From Ostrinia nubilalis (lineage: Eukaryota > Arthropoda > Insecta > Lepidoptera > Crambidae), in the NCBI RefSeq assembly GCF_963855985.1, contig NC_087093.1:5215501-5279500 (forward strand): a stretch of 64,000 nt of DNA. The letters run 5' to 3'. The notes beneath the pieces are model-generated. The model ran no database searches. It was not told the DNA's origin and saw only the letters and a list, made by a program, of their open reading frames with translations. Both the position numbers and the translations under genes were made by a program. Each line of letters begins with the position of its first letter. The stretch's first letter is position 1. Shown piece after piece: positions 32,520-43,775 of the stretch.

Positions 32520-32870
32520 AAAAAGAAAATTATAGCCTATATAATGTTATTCTGGGTTATCTAAATAATATAGGTACCTACAATTCAAAGGTGACTGACT
32601 GACTGACATAGTGATCTATCAACGCACAGCCCAAACCACTGGACGGATCGGGCTGAAATTTGGCATGCAGGTAGATGTTATAATGTAGGCAGCCGCTAAG
32701 AAAGGATTTTACGCGTATCCACGCGTACGAAGTCGCGGGCGGCCGCTAGTAAACAAAAACACTGTAAAGTTTCATCAAAATCCGTTCAGTACTTTTTGCT
32801 TGAAAGAGTAACAAACATCCAAACATCCATACAAACTTTCGTATTTATAATATTATACGAGACTATTCCC
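32520..32870 (+). repeat. LINE-tail repeats, fragmented
   Basis: 32525-32580 has atagcctatataatgttatt; 32590-32755 has ggacggatcgggctgaaatt and gcgggcggccgctagta; 32755-32868 has catcaaaatccgttcagtac and ends tttataatattatacgag. At least two tail copies are interleaved. Confidence 0.6.
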
Positions 32871-33529
32871 ACCTCTCGTTCCCACCACTGCAACTCCTGT
32901 GTACCCAGGATCTACAGCTTGACCGCCATAAAAACCCAACCAATGAAGGTCCCGGGGGAAAGTTAAACTATCATTGGACCCGCAACGAAATTAATCAGAA
33001 GAACATACTTAGGAGGAGTTCGTAATTAAGGTTCGACTTCCCTCCATTGCAAAGTGGATGACAGGTATTTATAATATTAGTAGGTAGTTGGATATTATTA
33101 GAGATTGCAAAATCCGGATTTTTCTTAAATCCGGTTTTCCGGATTTGTGTTACGTACAAATCCGGATTATCCGGATTTTTCGAATATTGGGTAAATTTTT
33201 TAAACCATCAATTTAATTTAAATAAAACGTAGTTTTTTTCAAAAAGATGTAAGTATTTGAAGAAAAGCGTTTTATTTCATTATCGCGCATGGAATTTATT
33301 CCTCTTTTTTTCGGTTTGCGCTACAAGCTTTCGAAATTATTTGAACCTTGCATTATTTTTTTCGTTTTAGTACAAATGCATTTCAGAATAAAAACTTGCT
33401 TGTACCTATAAAATATTTTTTTTATTCTTCTTCTTGTCGTGTCGACAACAAACCTACACAGCGTCAACCCAAAACTCCGCCACAAGAGTGGCGTTGTCAG
33501 TAGCCTTCATTAAATCTTCCTGCTTGCAG

Positions 33530-33688
33530 TTGTTTGGGCACGCAGGGCACGACATCATGTGCTTCGTCGACTGGGGAACAAAACCACACTTGCACTCCAA
33601 GTTTGATCCATCTAAGAATCCCTACCTGACACCTGAACAGATTGTCCTTACTACGGCAGACCTGTCCGAAGTCTATAAAGATTTCCAG
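33530..33688 (+). pseudogene. Possible captured host exon, function unknown
   Basis: A 159-bp stretch lies between an acceptor-like site (cttcctgcttgcag, ending 33529) and a donor-like site (cag|gtagg at 33689). It is open in one frame, 53 codons, and reads as ordinary protein with residues GHAGHDIMCFVDWG, HSKFDPSKNPYLTPEQ and DLSEVYKDFQ. The frame remains open upstream to 33434, so the exon might be longer. I do not recognise the family. Codon composition is less AT-rich than the surroundings. Its place inside a hAT element suggests capture from a gene, but an ancient host exon invaded by repeats, or a chance frame, remain possible. Confidence 0.4.
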
Positions 33689-33782
33689 GTAGGCCAGGGG
33701 AGCTCATTTTTTTATTATAATTTTATTTTACACTTTTAAGTTGTATTTCAATCTCAGGGCCCTGGTCATTATTTACGGCCAA

Positions 33783-34110
33783 AGTGCTCGGGAAGACGAA
33801 TCCAACGAACTCAAACTCTATAAGTTTCTGCCGTTTCGGTTAGGAGTTCCTATGGCCACCTCCTGATTCATCATCAGAACCCTGAACATCTAGCACTTAA
33901 GTGCTTGAAAAGACAAATCCAACAAACCCAAACTCGATGAGTTTCCACCGTTTCGTTTAGGAGTTCCTATGGCCACCTTCCGAATCCATCATCAGGACCC
34001 TGGGCATCATCTAGCACTAAAGTGCTCGAAAAGACAAATATAACGAACCCAAGTTCGATGCGATTCCGCCGTTTCGTTTAAGAGTTCCTATGGTCACCTC
34101 TTGACTCCAT
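33783..34110. repeat. Minisatellite, unit about 118 bp, nearly 3 copies
   Basis: The motif agtgctcgggaagacgaatc recurs at 33783, 33900 and 34021 with drift. Each unit also carries taggagttcctatggccacc and tccatcatca. It is internal to the hAT-like element. Confidence 0.8.
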
Positions 34111-34274
34111 CATCAACCCAGCTAAATGGTTGGCGGTATATCCAACAACCTGTTTAGAACTCTTTTAAGGACTTCTCCACAATCACTCCCATTCTCATAC
34201 AATAACATTTCGAGATGAATTAATGTAAGCAAATCGAATCCGCTGGGTGAACTTGATGGGCGAGGTTGAAGATC

Positions 34275-34985
34275 TCTACTTACACTTGGCCTCCGGATAA
34301 ATATGGAGAAAACAAAGCTTATGTCCAATGTCCATGTTGCGCCCTACCCAGTTTCGGTTGGAAGCTCAATTCTCGAGATTGTTGACAAGTATGTCTACCT
34401 CGGACAAACGATTCAGCTGGGAAGGTCCAATTTTGAGAAAGAGGCCAATCGTCGAATCCAACTCGGCTGGGCAGCGTTTGGTAAACGACGCAACATCTTT
34501 TCGTCCAAAATACCTCAGTGCCTGAAGACTAAGGTCTACAGCCAATGTGTGTTACCAGTGATGACTTATGGTTCGGAAACGTGGCCTCGCGTGCTATGGA
34601 GAGGGCTATGCTCGGTGTTTCTTTACGAGATCGAATCAGAAATGAGGAGATCCGTAAACGAACTAAAGTCGCTGACATACTAGCCCGACGGATACAAGCT
34701 GAAGTGGCAATGGGCAGGGCACATAGTACGCAGAACTGACGGCCGATGGGGCAGCAAGGTTCTGGAGTGACATGCAATAAATAATTTGAATTCGGAGTGG
34801 AGGCCGCGTACCGGAAAACGCAGCGTGGGACGTCCACCCACAAGGTGGACCGATAACATCATAAAGGTAGCAGGAAGGCGCTGGACGCAGGTCGCTACCA
34901 ACCAGGCAACATGGAAAGCATTGGGCAAGGGGCCTATGTTCAGCAGTGGACGTCCTATGGCTGAGATGATGATGATGATAATGAC
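34275..34985 (+). pseudogene. RTE LINE fragment inside the hAT-like element
   Basis: C-terminal RTE pol: MEKTKLMSN, VDKYVYLGQTIQLG, RRIQLGWAAFGK, then after a lesion near 34600 RDRIRNEEIRKRTKVAD, and GRPPTRWTDN near 34850. It ends with gtcctatggctgagatga and an ATG-repeat tail. Internal deletion and frame changes make it dead. It belongs to a subfamily nearer to the 41.6-kb copy than to the 18.7-kb copy. A 24-bp insert interrupts it at 34770. Confidence 0.85.
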
Positions 34986-35299
34986 TTTTAAAACTCAGCG
35001 ATATGGTGTTTCAGAATCAGCGTCTCGTATATAAAACTCACTGGCCGACTAGCGAATTCACTTACGCATGCGGCATGACGCGTCATTGTGCAGGCACAGT
35101 GCAGGTGTGAGTGTTGTGCGACGAAGTGCATTCAATAGATATTTTGGTTTATGATTTTATGATAAAATTTTTGGGGTAAAAATATTCGAAAAAACCGGAT
35201 TTCAAAGTAAAAATCCGGATTTTTTTAAAGCCTCAAAATCCGGATTTTTCAGATATTTTCGAATTTCGAATAATCCGGATTGCAATCTCTAGATATTAT

Positions 35300-37027
35300 A
35301 TTTTAGTTCTATTTTAACCTGTCGCAACTGTCTGGTAAAATTAGCTAGCTGAATGGATGCCTAGGCCGTTCATTACTTTCGATAAACTGTAAGGTGTAAT
35401 TAAGTATCATTTGTATCATGCCCAGTCTATACCAACCATAATAGCCGCGTTAATACACGCTCTACTAATAGCACTGTGAGCTTGCGTTATTTAAGACCTA
35501 AAGTAATCGTTATGATATTAAAAAAACATACTACCTTACCTATCGAATCAAAACAAAATCATATTTATACATAGAATGATTTTAAATACGCAGTGTGTAG
35601 ACATAATTTCCGAATAGATTATGTAGGCACCCACATACAGTTAAAAAATTAAGCACTTATAATTATTTCAACTAAAACTGATTTAGGAGAAACGCTAAAA
35701 TGATACCAATTTAAATATTAATACTATATTATGATTCGTATCAATTTTGGCGAGACTAAATAATAAAATTGAATAAAGCTGATATTCATATTTTTAATTT
35801 CGAATGAAATAATGTAAAGAATTCCACTCGTTCATTTCAGATAAAAATTCATATTTATACTTTATGTGATAGAGTATTGTTTTTTAACTCACTGCATTTT
35901 ATTTCTTTGGTTTTTTTCTCCCAAAAACTCTATTTTTTCGTACTAAATTGTCTTGATTGTTCTTCATATCATATGACTCAATTCGTAAAGGTTATCTCGG
36001 TCTGGAAACTCTTCAATTCCTAGAATTATATTAGACTGAATTAAATGTAGAAAGAGTTTACCGTCTAGGCAAAACAAGAACGAAGAACAAAAGACTTTTG
36101 TTCAATACTAACAATAAAAGAACTGAGTTCTTTGTATTTGTAGATACGACTGATACGAGTAAAAAGCTATTTAAAACTACAATAACATAAGCTAAGCACA
36201 TAGAAACGTTTAGATTTTATCCCCTAAAGTTTGGGCGATCCTTGCAACAGCTTGTTTCAATGATTGTCAATAAAACTATTAGTTTATTTCGAATACAAGA
36301 GATAATACTAATACGTGGCAAAGAAAAACAGGGTTAGGAAAACTATGCCCACTCTGCGTTATGCGGCATATAGCATCAAAATATCAATATATTTAATACA
36401 TTATACAAAGCTGGAATCATTACATTTTCGGATAGATCCCGTTTGAAAATTATAAATACTTAACTAGAAAAAATCGAACTGCCTAGATCCCGTTTATTCT
36501 GTAACCTATCATTAGTACCGTTTGATAGAGCTCGTACCTAAAGCACTTTCAGGATCAGTAATCAGTTTTTTGATATCTTGTATAGTTTAGAAATAATCGA
36601 GTCATTTCGCATTCAGCATTTGCCGTCGCCCAAATGCGGTCGACCCTTTATGTTACCAGACCTAAAGCCTATTCTCACGTCGAGTCATTTCGCATGAATA
36701 ACCATAACCGACTATATGCGAGACGAGCACGCAGTAAAGTCGACGCCATACAATATAACTGAATGGCATTGACTGTGGTTAATAAGTGAGATCTACTCGT
36801 ACGTCGCTTGGAATATTTCGGTCTATTTAATAGATCTTTAAAGCGTAAATTGAGATTACCACATAATGAATGGCAAGTTTTTGAATGAACCCAAAGACTA
36901 TGAATTTTGGGAATCTAATTTATCAAGAGTGTTATCACCTTGGACGTCACATGGCTCACCGGTAATTTCTAATGTCTCGGTTGCAACGACTTAACCACAA
37001 AAAACGTAGATTCTTTCTTTGTGTTTT
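35300..37027. other. No feature recognised
   Basis: About 1.7 kb of AT-rich sequence. A 14-bp direct repeat gagtcatttcgcat (36599, 36681) is the only structure noted. Confidence 0.45.
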
Positions 37028-38262
37028 TGTGAAGAAATTCGGTGCAGTCCTGTTGTCCCCCCTGCTTGGCCCCCCTGGGGGAGACAACAGGACTGGATTT
37101 TCAATCAATGGTTTGAGGACTGTTGTCCCCCCTGGCAAACATTGAGTATTTAGAAGCCATATATTTTTATAACTTTTAAGATGAACTGAAAATGGAGTAC
37201 CTGACTGAATGCCATACTTATTGCCAAACTAAATACCTAAACCTAAACTATATGTCAAATAATAATTAACATTTTGTTAACGAAAAAAATATAAGTAGTT
37301 GGTACCGGTACTATTTCTGACTATTCCAAAATCTGCTTTACTTGCTTTTAAAAAAAACTTAATGAATTATCCCTACTAAATAATATTAAGTAAATGCGAA
37401 AAACTTTATCTGTCTGTCTGTTACGAATTCACGCCTAAACCATTGAACCGATTTTGATATTTGGTAAAGAGATAGTTTTGAGTCCCGGGAAAGGACGTGC
37501 GATAGTTTTTATGCCAGTTTTTGAAACAGGAAGGCGCTCTTATATTTTTTTCTGTGACAAACAAAATTTTACGCAGACAAAACCGTTGGCAATAGCTAAG
37601 TTAAAGGTATGCTATTCACATGTATAAAAAATATTATCTTCTGTAAAGTTTACTAAAAATCCGTTTAGTAGTTTTTAAATACGTAAAAGAGTATCAAACA
37701 TCCATACTCACAAACTTTGACATTTAATCATAATATTCAACACTTGCTCAGTGATTCAACTAGCGGCCGCCCGCGACTTCGTATGCGTGGAGTCCGTTTT
37801 ACCCCTTCTGTGTGGAATTTCGTAAAATCCTATTATATCCTTCGTATTATTTCATATCCTTAAATAAATAGTTAAAAATAAAATCCGTTCTTGGCAGATG
37901 TCTACACTCTATAAGGAACCTACCTGCCAAATTTCAAGTTTGTAGGTGTCAGTATCGGCACCAACACCTTATTTTTTTCGTTATCAAAATGGTAATTTTT
38001 ACTTAACAAACGGTTATTCAGTTTGGCAATTTGGCATTCAGTCAAGTACTTCCAGTATTTCAAAAATTATGGTATAAAAATATATGGCTTTTAAAATATC
38101 ATGTTTGCCAGGGGGGACAACAGTCCTCAAATCATTGATTAAAAATCTAGTCCTGTTGTCTCCCCTAGCCAGGGGGGACAACAGGATTTCGAAATCCTGT
38201 TGGCTCCCCCAGGGGGGCCAACCAGGGGGGACAACAGGACTGCACCAGAAATTCACATAAAA
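37028..38262. repeat. Large inverted repeat with C6/G6 blocks
   Basis: 37028-37315 and 37945-38262 are complementary over about 290 bp with drift. Within the left arm cagtcctgttgtcccccc (37045-37062) pairs with gggggagacaacaggactg (37077-37095), and ctgttgtcccccctgg recurs at 37120. The right arm has an enlarged set of the same units. Between the arms lie LINE-tail sequences. The frames on the minus strand at 36956-37138 and 38038-38256 are two readings of the same repeat. Confidence 0.75.
37380..37944 (+). repeat. LINE-tail repeats between the inverted arms
   Basis: 37380-37735 has ctgtctgtctgttacgaatt, gagtcccgggaaaggacgtg and ccgtttagtagttttt. 37755 onward starts a second tail with aactagcggccgcccgcgac. 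Confidence 0.6.
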
Positions 38263-38484
38263 AATATCAAAGATTGTTAATCATAGATTTTTTCATGCAT
38301 TCGAAAGATGGTAGATTATATTGCCTTCGACTGTATGAGATGTGAGATGTCGAACGACCGGACACCATCTCTGACCGACTAATTTGAAGCCCCCTATGGT
38401 GCTGTCTAAAGGTTGACATTCCTGCATTCTAAGGGGATATCACGGAGGTAGAATGCAGTGAAATCCCCACATAAAAGTGCTTAA

Positions 38485-38968
38485 AGTATAGACGATAGCA
38501 TATACACCGTGAAATTTTAGAAGTTGTTTTCCCGCAGTAAAATGATTCTATCTTACTAGTACAATAGATTAAGGAAGTTTTTTTTTAATTCAAATAAAAA
38601 ATTAGCCTGTACGGAGCGTGTGCCATTCAGTTTATGCTGTACCACCATAATGGTATTACTTAGTGCGAGAGCTTCTTTTACTTTAAATATTGATTTCGTG
38701 AGGCAGGCAGAATCCAAATACGTCACATTTTGTAAAAAGACTTTCGTTTCTTACGCTTTCGAGTTGATGATATTTTTTTTATTAGTTGAGAACATTTTCT
38801 TTTTTTTCAAAACTAACTCGTACGATACGATAGTACTACTAAATGTCATTCTGCCGCGGGAAAACAACCACTAATATTTCACGGTGTACAACCTGTATGC
38901 AAAACATAACCTAATTACGATTACATAAAATCCTACTGTATTCACCTTGGGATGCTATCGTCTGTACC
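38485..38968. mobile_element. TTAA-flanked nonautonomous transposon, 484 bp
   Basis: agtatagacgatagcat and its near-complement atgctatcgtctgtacc are flanked by ttaa (38481-38484, 38969-38972). The arms resume with caccgtgaaattttag and ttgttttcccgc further in. A TTAA target fits piggyBac or Kolobok types. The T-rich frame at 38620-38874 is not a gene. Confidence 0.65.
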
Positions 38969-38972
38969 TTAA

Positions 38973-40854
38973 AATTTTGAACTTTAACTAATTATTGTAA
39001 ATGCAAAACATGATTGTCGCTGATTGTTCATTTACATCGACTTTCCTTGCAATTGAAACGAATTTAAACAAAATGCACTTTTTCCTTTACTTTAATTTAA
39101 ACAAACACACAAGCATTGAGCTTATAAAGGGGTAGTATTATAAGTTCCGTTTGCGTCGGGGTAGAAAATAAAAACGGATAAAGTCACAACAAATAACAAG
39201 TTCTTTTAAACGTGTCTACGATTTGGTGCTTTCTTTTATCTTGTTTGTTTTGTACCCTGATTGTTTTAAGTTTCAGATGTAGAGGGAATAAGAATAATGT
39301 GGTAATATTTTTAAGCAATTTTAGCAAAAAATTTACCAGAATAAAATCAATCGTACATTTACAATAGACGCATTTCCAGTCTTGAATAATACGAAGCAAT
39401 GCCTAATCAATTGATTTCCTAGAATTTTTTCATAAAAACATGATTTTATTGTAATGAAAACATCGGAAAATCGCTGCGTTAAGTGTAACCAGCACTTAAC
39501 CAGTTTCGTGGTAAATAAAAAGACTCGGTTCAACAATTTAAGCAAGCAATTAGAAGTTTCCAATTTCTAAATCAACTTGGAACCTCAAAAGAATCAATAA
39601 AGGGAAGTTTGCACAACATCCTGTTTGAGTGGAAACCGATTAGCAACAATACCGTCGGAAATCCAATGTTTATTTTATTTAAAACAGGTAATTAAGCATG
39701 ATACACTCCATATTTATTTTGAGTCTTTATTTAAACAAAGAATAATAAATGTGCCATGATTTTTCTCTTTGGGAATTGAATGTTTGCTTATTATTTGCTT
39801 TAGATAGAAAGCAATGAAGTATGTATCATTACATATATTTTTTACTAATATAAATGAAATGTTAAGTTATTGTCAGTCAAAAGACGACTGCACATTAAAT
39901 TATGTACTTACAGTATGATGTGCTGTTTTAATTGATTATTATTGTATGTAGCTATCTAAAAATTCATGGTCAAATACCGAAAACTGTACTTTTTCATAAT
40001 ATTGGAAAGTTTTATTATAAGTAATGTAAATGGTATATTAAATATGCTGAAACAATATTGTTCATTTGAAATTCTCTAAAATCGCAATCAATAGTTGGTA
40101 AGTAAAAAGAAAATAGCCAAAATTTCTTAATACCTACAAAATACCCACTTAAATGTCGCTATGCCCAAAAATGGTCTCATGTAATACGTACACAGATATT
40201 ATGAAATCTTGTCATTGATGTAGAATTATGCGAGATACATCATTTGCAACGGAATAATTATCCACATGCAGACTCAGCTTAGCTCTTCGTAAAGCACTAA
40301 ATGCATTGCAACGATACAAATCCGTACACGAACGTTGAAACGTATATGGTACCAATATCGGAAAAGCCGAATTCTATGCATACTGAAACGTACAAATTAC
40401 TATGATACACGAAAGCTATTTGCACGTGTAATTTCCAGCTACGTGATTAAAACATAGTTATAACTTTTAGTGACAAATATGATGTCGTTAATAAGTCAAA
40501 CAGAATATATTCAACATTTTAATAGCGTTTATTTCATTTTAATTTCCATTGCCACAAAACTATGAGGTTAATAAATTAATGAAAAATAAACATAGAATAA
40601 TGCAATATTCGAATTGACTCATAGTTAGGTACATTTTATTGATTGGTCATCATATCATAATAAAACGTCCGTAAAAGGTACCGTTAGGATATTTTTCAGT
40701 CAATTATTTAACTGATGCCTTTTCCATATAATTATAGCAAGTCTATCAAAAGAACTCAACAACTTTAAAACCAAAAGTTAAACTCTTCGGTCCCCTTTTT
40801 AATCAGGAATTAATGGTCCAAAAATTATCATCTTATGCTCTATAAAATATAATT
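38973..40854. other. No feature recognised
   Basis: About 1.9 kb, AT-rich, possibly unique. Minus-strand frames at 39184-39563 show no recognisable protein character. Confidence 0.45.
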
Positions 40855-40927
40855 AGGGGCACGATGGTCTAGTGGTTACAGTTTTTTACTCTTTCTAAGC
40901 AGACCCAGGGTTAGGTTCCAAGGTAGT
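40855..40927 (+). mobile_element. tRNA-derived SINE head
   Basis: A box-like tggtctagtgg at 40865-40875 and B box-like ggttaggttcc at 40909-40919 are spaced as in a tRNA-type internal promoter. The 5' end ggggcacgatgg and the loss of stem pairing indicate a SINE relic and not a tRNA gene. Confidence 0.55.
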
Positions 40928-40932
40928 ACAGA

Positions 40933-41128
40933 TATCCTACTAACATTATAAATGCGAAAGTTTGGATGCCTGGATGTCTGGATGTTTGTTACTCTTTCAC
41001 GCAAAAACTACGGAACGGATTTTGTTGAAACTGGTATTGTTTGTAACCCAGATTAACTTAAAGGCTATAAATGTATGCCAATCTGTGACACTAAATTTCA
41101 CGCGGGTGAAGCCGCGGGCAAAAGCTAG
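40933..41128 (-). repeat. LINE/SINE-type 3' tail, inverted
   Basis: Reverse copy of the 888-1078 family: begins atcctactaacattataaat and ends gaagccgcgggcaaaagcta. Confidence 0.7.
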
Positions 41129-41586
41129 TTAGGCATAATGATACCTGAATAAGGGCAGACACCAGCTGACTCTAAAAATCTTGACACTAAGGTTTATAAC
41201 CTCAGTTGTTGCAACCCATGTGGGTTGTAAACATGTACTTCAAGAATAAAATCGAAAACATATTTTTCTGTCTTGTGTGTTGGAGCACGCTAATAAAGAG
41301 GGTAACTTAAATTAGCTACAAACTCATTAATTAATTCCAAGACTAGTAATTAAGAACTCTACAACGGTTAAAGCATCATGGAGTTAATTTAAAATCGAAC
41401 CGAAGGTAAACTATGGGTTGCTACGCTAATATTGCAAATAAGTACCTTGAAAATGAAATTCTGATAAATATTCTAAAGTGTTTTTGTCTGTCTAAGGCTG
41501 TAAGTGAATATCATAAAAAACAGTTCAATTGCCAGTCAGAATTACACACACTTAAAGGAATAATAATTCATACAATATCAGATTTT
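41129..41586. other. No feature recognised
   Basis: Nothing supportable was seen. Confidence 0.4.
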
Positions 41587-41599
41587 ATCTTCTTTTCTC

Positions 41600-41855
41600 C
41601 ACCTTGTGGACGTCACACGCTGCGTTTTCCGGTACGCGGCCTCCATTCCAGAACCTTGCTGCCCCATTGGCCGTCAGTTCTGCGTACTATGTGCCCTGCC
41701 CATGTAGGTACCTACAAGGTGGACCGACGACATCGTAAAGGTAGCAGGGAAGCGCTGGACGCAGGCCGCTACCAATCGATCAACGTGGAAAGCATTGGGG
41801 GAGGCCTATGTTCAGTGGACGTCCTATGGCTGAAATGATGATGATGATGATGATG
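41600..41855 (+). mobile_element. RTE LINE 3' end with inverted 5' part (twin priming)
   Basis: 41712-41855 is the plus-strand end of an RTE (aaggtggaccgacgacatcg to an ATG-repeat tail). 41600-41700 is the part that precedes it, on the minus strand. The two pieces overlap by about 10 element bases (acaaggtgga). Flanks atcttcttttctc (41587-41599) and atcttctattctc (41856-41868) agree at 12 of 13 bases. The frame at 41413-41838 merely crosses the insertion. Confidence 0.8.
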
Positions 41856-41868
41856 ATCTTCTATTCTC

Positions 41869-42699
41869 ATTATAAAATCTAGTCACAATGGCAAAAAAGA
41901 ACACACAACTTTTTATTTTGCTTTTCTCCTTTTATTTTAAAGTGCAGTTACTTGATTTTTTAATTGGTGTTATTGCCTTAATAGTAATAATAACACTACT
42001 ACTGCTACCGTAATTGTGCTTAGCAATACGGTTCCGTTAGCAATCGGCGGAATAATAAAAATGTGGTGAGTAAAAAAATATCTCCACAAAAGCTGTAAAC
42101 AATTTATACCGAGATTGTTTACTTTGATTGTGTTTGTAAAGGTTCACAAATAAAATAGATACATGAATTTTAAAACGCGTCTTACTTATACGAATACATA
42201 TTTGTAAAAGAAAATTGTGAACACAACCAGATGTTTGTATTAGCCCTTGAAAGTAAATAAAAGGCTCACTAACTTCTCGACTTTACTCATAGCGACGCTT
42301 TTAAAATCTGTTATTTTTTTATTATTCTATCACTGAGTTTTTGAAAAAATATGTTAATGAATGTTGTAGGTACTAGGTATGTAGGTTTTGGACTGATATT
42401 GACGTATTGGCTACTTATTTTGTATGACATTTAAATTCAACTTGATAACTTAATATTTGCATGTTTTTTCTATGAAGCAAAACATGAGCACACCACATTG
42501 TAAAATATCGATGTATTACCATGTTTTGAGCAAATATAATATTTTATTTTGATTTGATTTAAAAAATAACTCAAGAAAACTTCAATTTATATCCTTAAAT
42601 TCTACTCCAAAGGAAACAAAATAGAATAATCAGATCGTACTTAACGCTGACCAAATCCTATTAACCCCTTGATAGCGTTAAAAATCGGTAAACATCGGA
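41869..42699. other. No feature recognised
   Basis: AT-rich sequence upstream of the GC-rich candidate promoter. Confidence 0.45.
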
Positions 42700-42868
42700 T
42701 GGCATACATCAGTGCAATTTATGTATTCAGCCGCCCCGGCTACGGCGTAGTCGGTAGTCAGTCGAGCCGTAGACGCGGGCCGCACGCACGTGCGCTACGA
42801 ACTACGAAACATCTCCGCGCGTAGTACGGAGGGTGGTTGTACGGAGTTTCAGTGGTGTTAAAGTAGTT
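42700..42868 (+). promoter_or_regulatory. Candidate promoter and 5' UTR
   Basis: A GC-rich, CpG-rich patch in an AT-rich setting contains TCAGT-type initiator candidates (around 42707, 42758 and 42849) and a CACGTG E-box at 42787-42792. It ends just upstream of the ATG at 42869. No TATA box is evident. The start site cannot be decided by eye. Confidence 0.4.
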
Positions 42869-42923
42869 ATGGATATATTCAAGATCTCTATTAGGATTTA
42901 CGTGATTATTTTGACCACAAAGG
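42869..42923 (+). CDS. Candidate first coding exon of a host gene
   Basis: An ATG followed by 18 codons (MDIFKISIRIYVIILTTK plus one base) runs into the consensus donor aagg|gtaagaa, leaving phase 1. The peptide is short, basic then strongly hydrophobic, like the start of a signal peptide or membrane anchor. The position directly behind a CpG-rich patch supports a real transcription start. No second exon was recognised downstream within the window, so the intron would be long. The gene product cannot be named. It could still be a chance ATG in an otherwise noncoding leader. Confidence 0.4.
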
Positions 42924-43775
42924 GTAAGAAGTTTATGTTATATTTATAAATAAAAATGTGTGTATGGCACTAAAAATTGAAAAACTAGTGTTTGTTACTT
43001 GATTTATAGCTGGTTTTATCGCTCTGCAGCAATATATATTATTTGGCCATTGTGAATGACTGTAAATAAATTATAATTAAGTAATTGACAATGAAAAACA
43101 AATACTAACATATTTTTTTTAAACAGATTAATATTATTGTAACAAACAGAAGTGTGGTCATTGCCGATTAATTAAGTACCTACTTGTGTTATGATATTGT
43201 CTTTTAATACCACAATATTAAATCAATTTATTTTAAAATGGTCATTATTTAAGTTTTTAAGTGTTTTTCAAACGATTTGATTTTATTAGGCAGTGTTATT
43301 CCACTAAATAAATTACACAATCTAAACTTGAAATATAATTACGGTACGACATTTAAGAGATAGGTATCTTTAAGTATAAGTTACTGGTTTAGATTTAACG
43401 ATATATTGAGTGACAGTTAATTAAAATATACGCTAGTCATCCAGCAATTAATTAACAAACTAAACAAACGAATGGATTAATCAATACAGTCCAACTTAGC
43501 ATAAATATTACCACGAGAATAATTAATCAGTGACAGTTTTTATTATAGTCCTTGACCTCTGGGCCAGATAATTGTCATTCGATCCATAACTTCTTACAGC
43601 GGTTACGCACTGTATCCAGTCATAATTAGAAGATGTTTTAAGTATAATTTGATCAATTTGTTGAATGATTTTAATAATTTAATATGGTTTTCATTGTTAT
43701 TTTTGCTATTTCTGTACTTAATTATTGTAAACCCCTGCATTAAAAGGACCGATTAAAAGGAGAAACTGAAAATCA
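42924..43775. other. Possible first intron, nothing recognised
   Basis: AT-rich sequence starting with the candidate donor; no exon or repeat end was supported. Confidence 0.4.

Larger units (their letters stand above)
33099..35291. mobile_element. 2.2-kb hAT-like element with TCCGGAT subterminal repeats
   Basis: The ends tagagattgca and tgcaatctcta are inverted. A perfect 8-bp duplication gatattat flanks them (33091-33098, 35292-35299). The first and last 100 bp each hold four or five copies of aatccggat, a likely set of transposase binding sites. No hAT transposase was recognised inside. Instead there are a possible exon, a minisatellite and an RTE fragment, so the element is nonautonomous and composite. 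Confidence 0.85.

Noticed and set aside
38620..38874. 84-codon hydrophobic frame
   Set aside because: It starts at GTG and is inside the TTAA-flanked transposon; its hydrophobicity comes from T-rich sequence.
40855..40927. tRNA gene
   Set aside because: A and B boxes are present but the acceptor and anticodon stems do not pair; a SINE relic explains it better.
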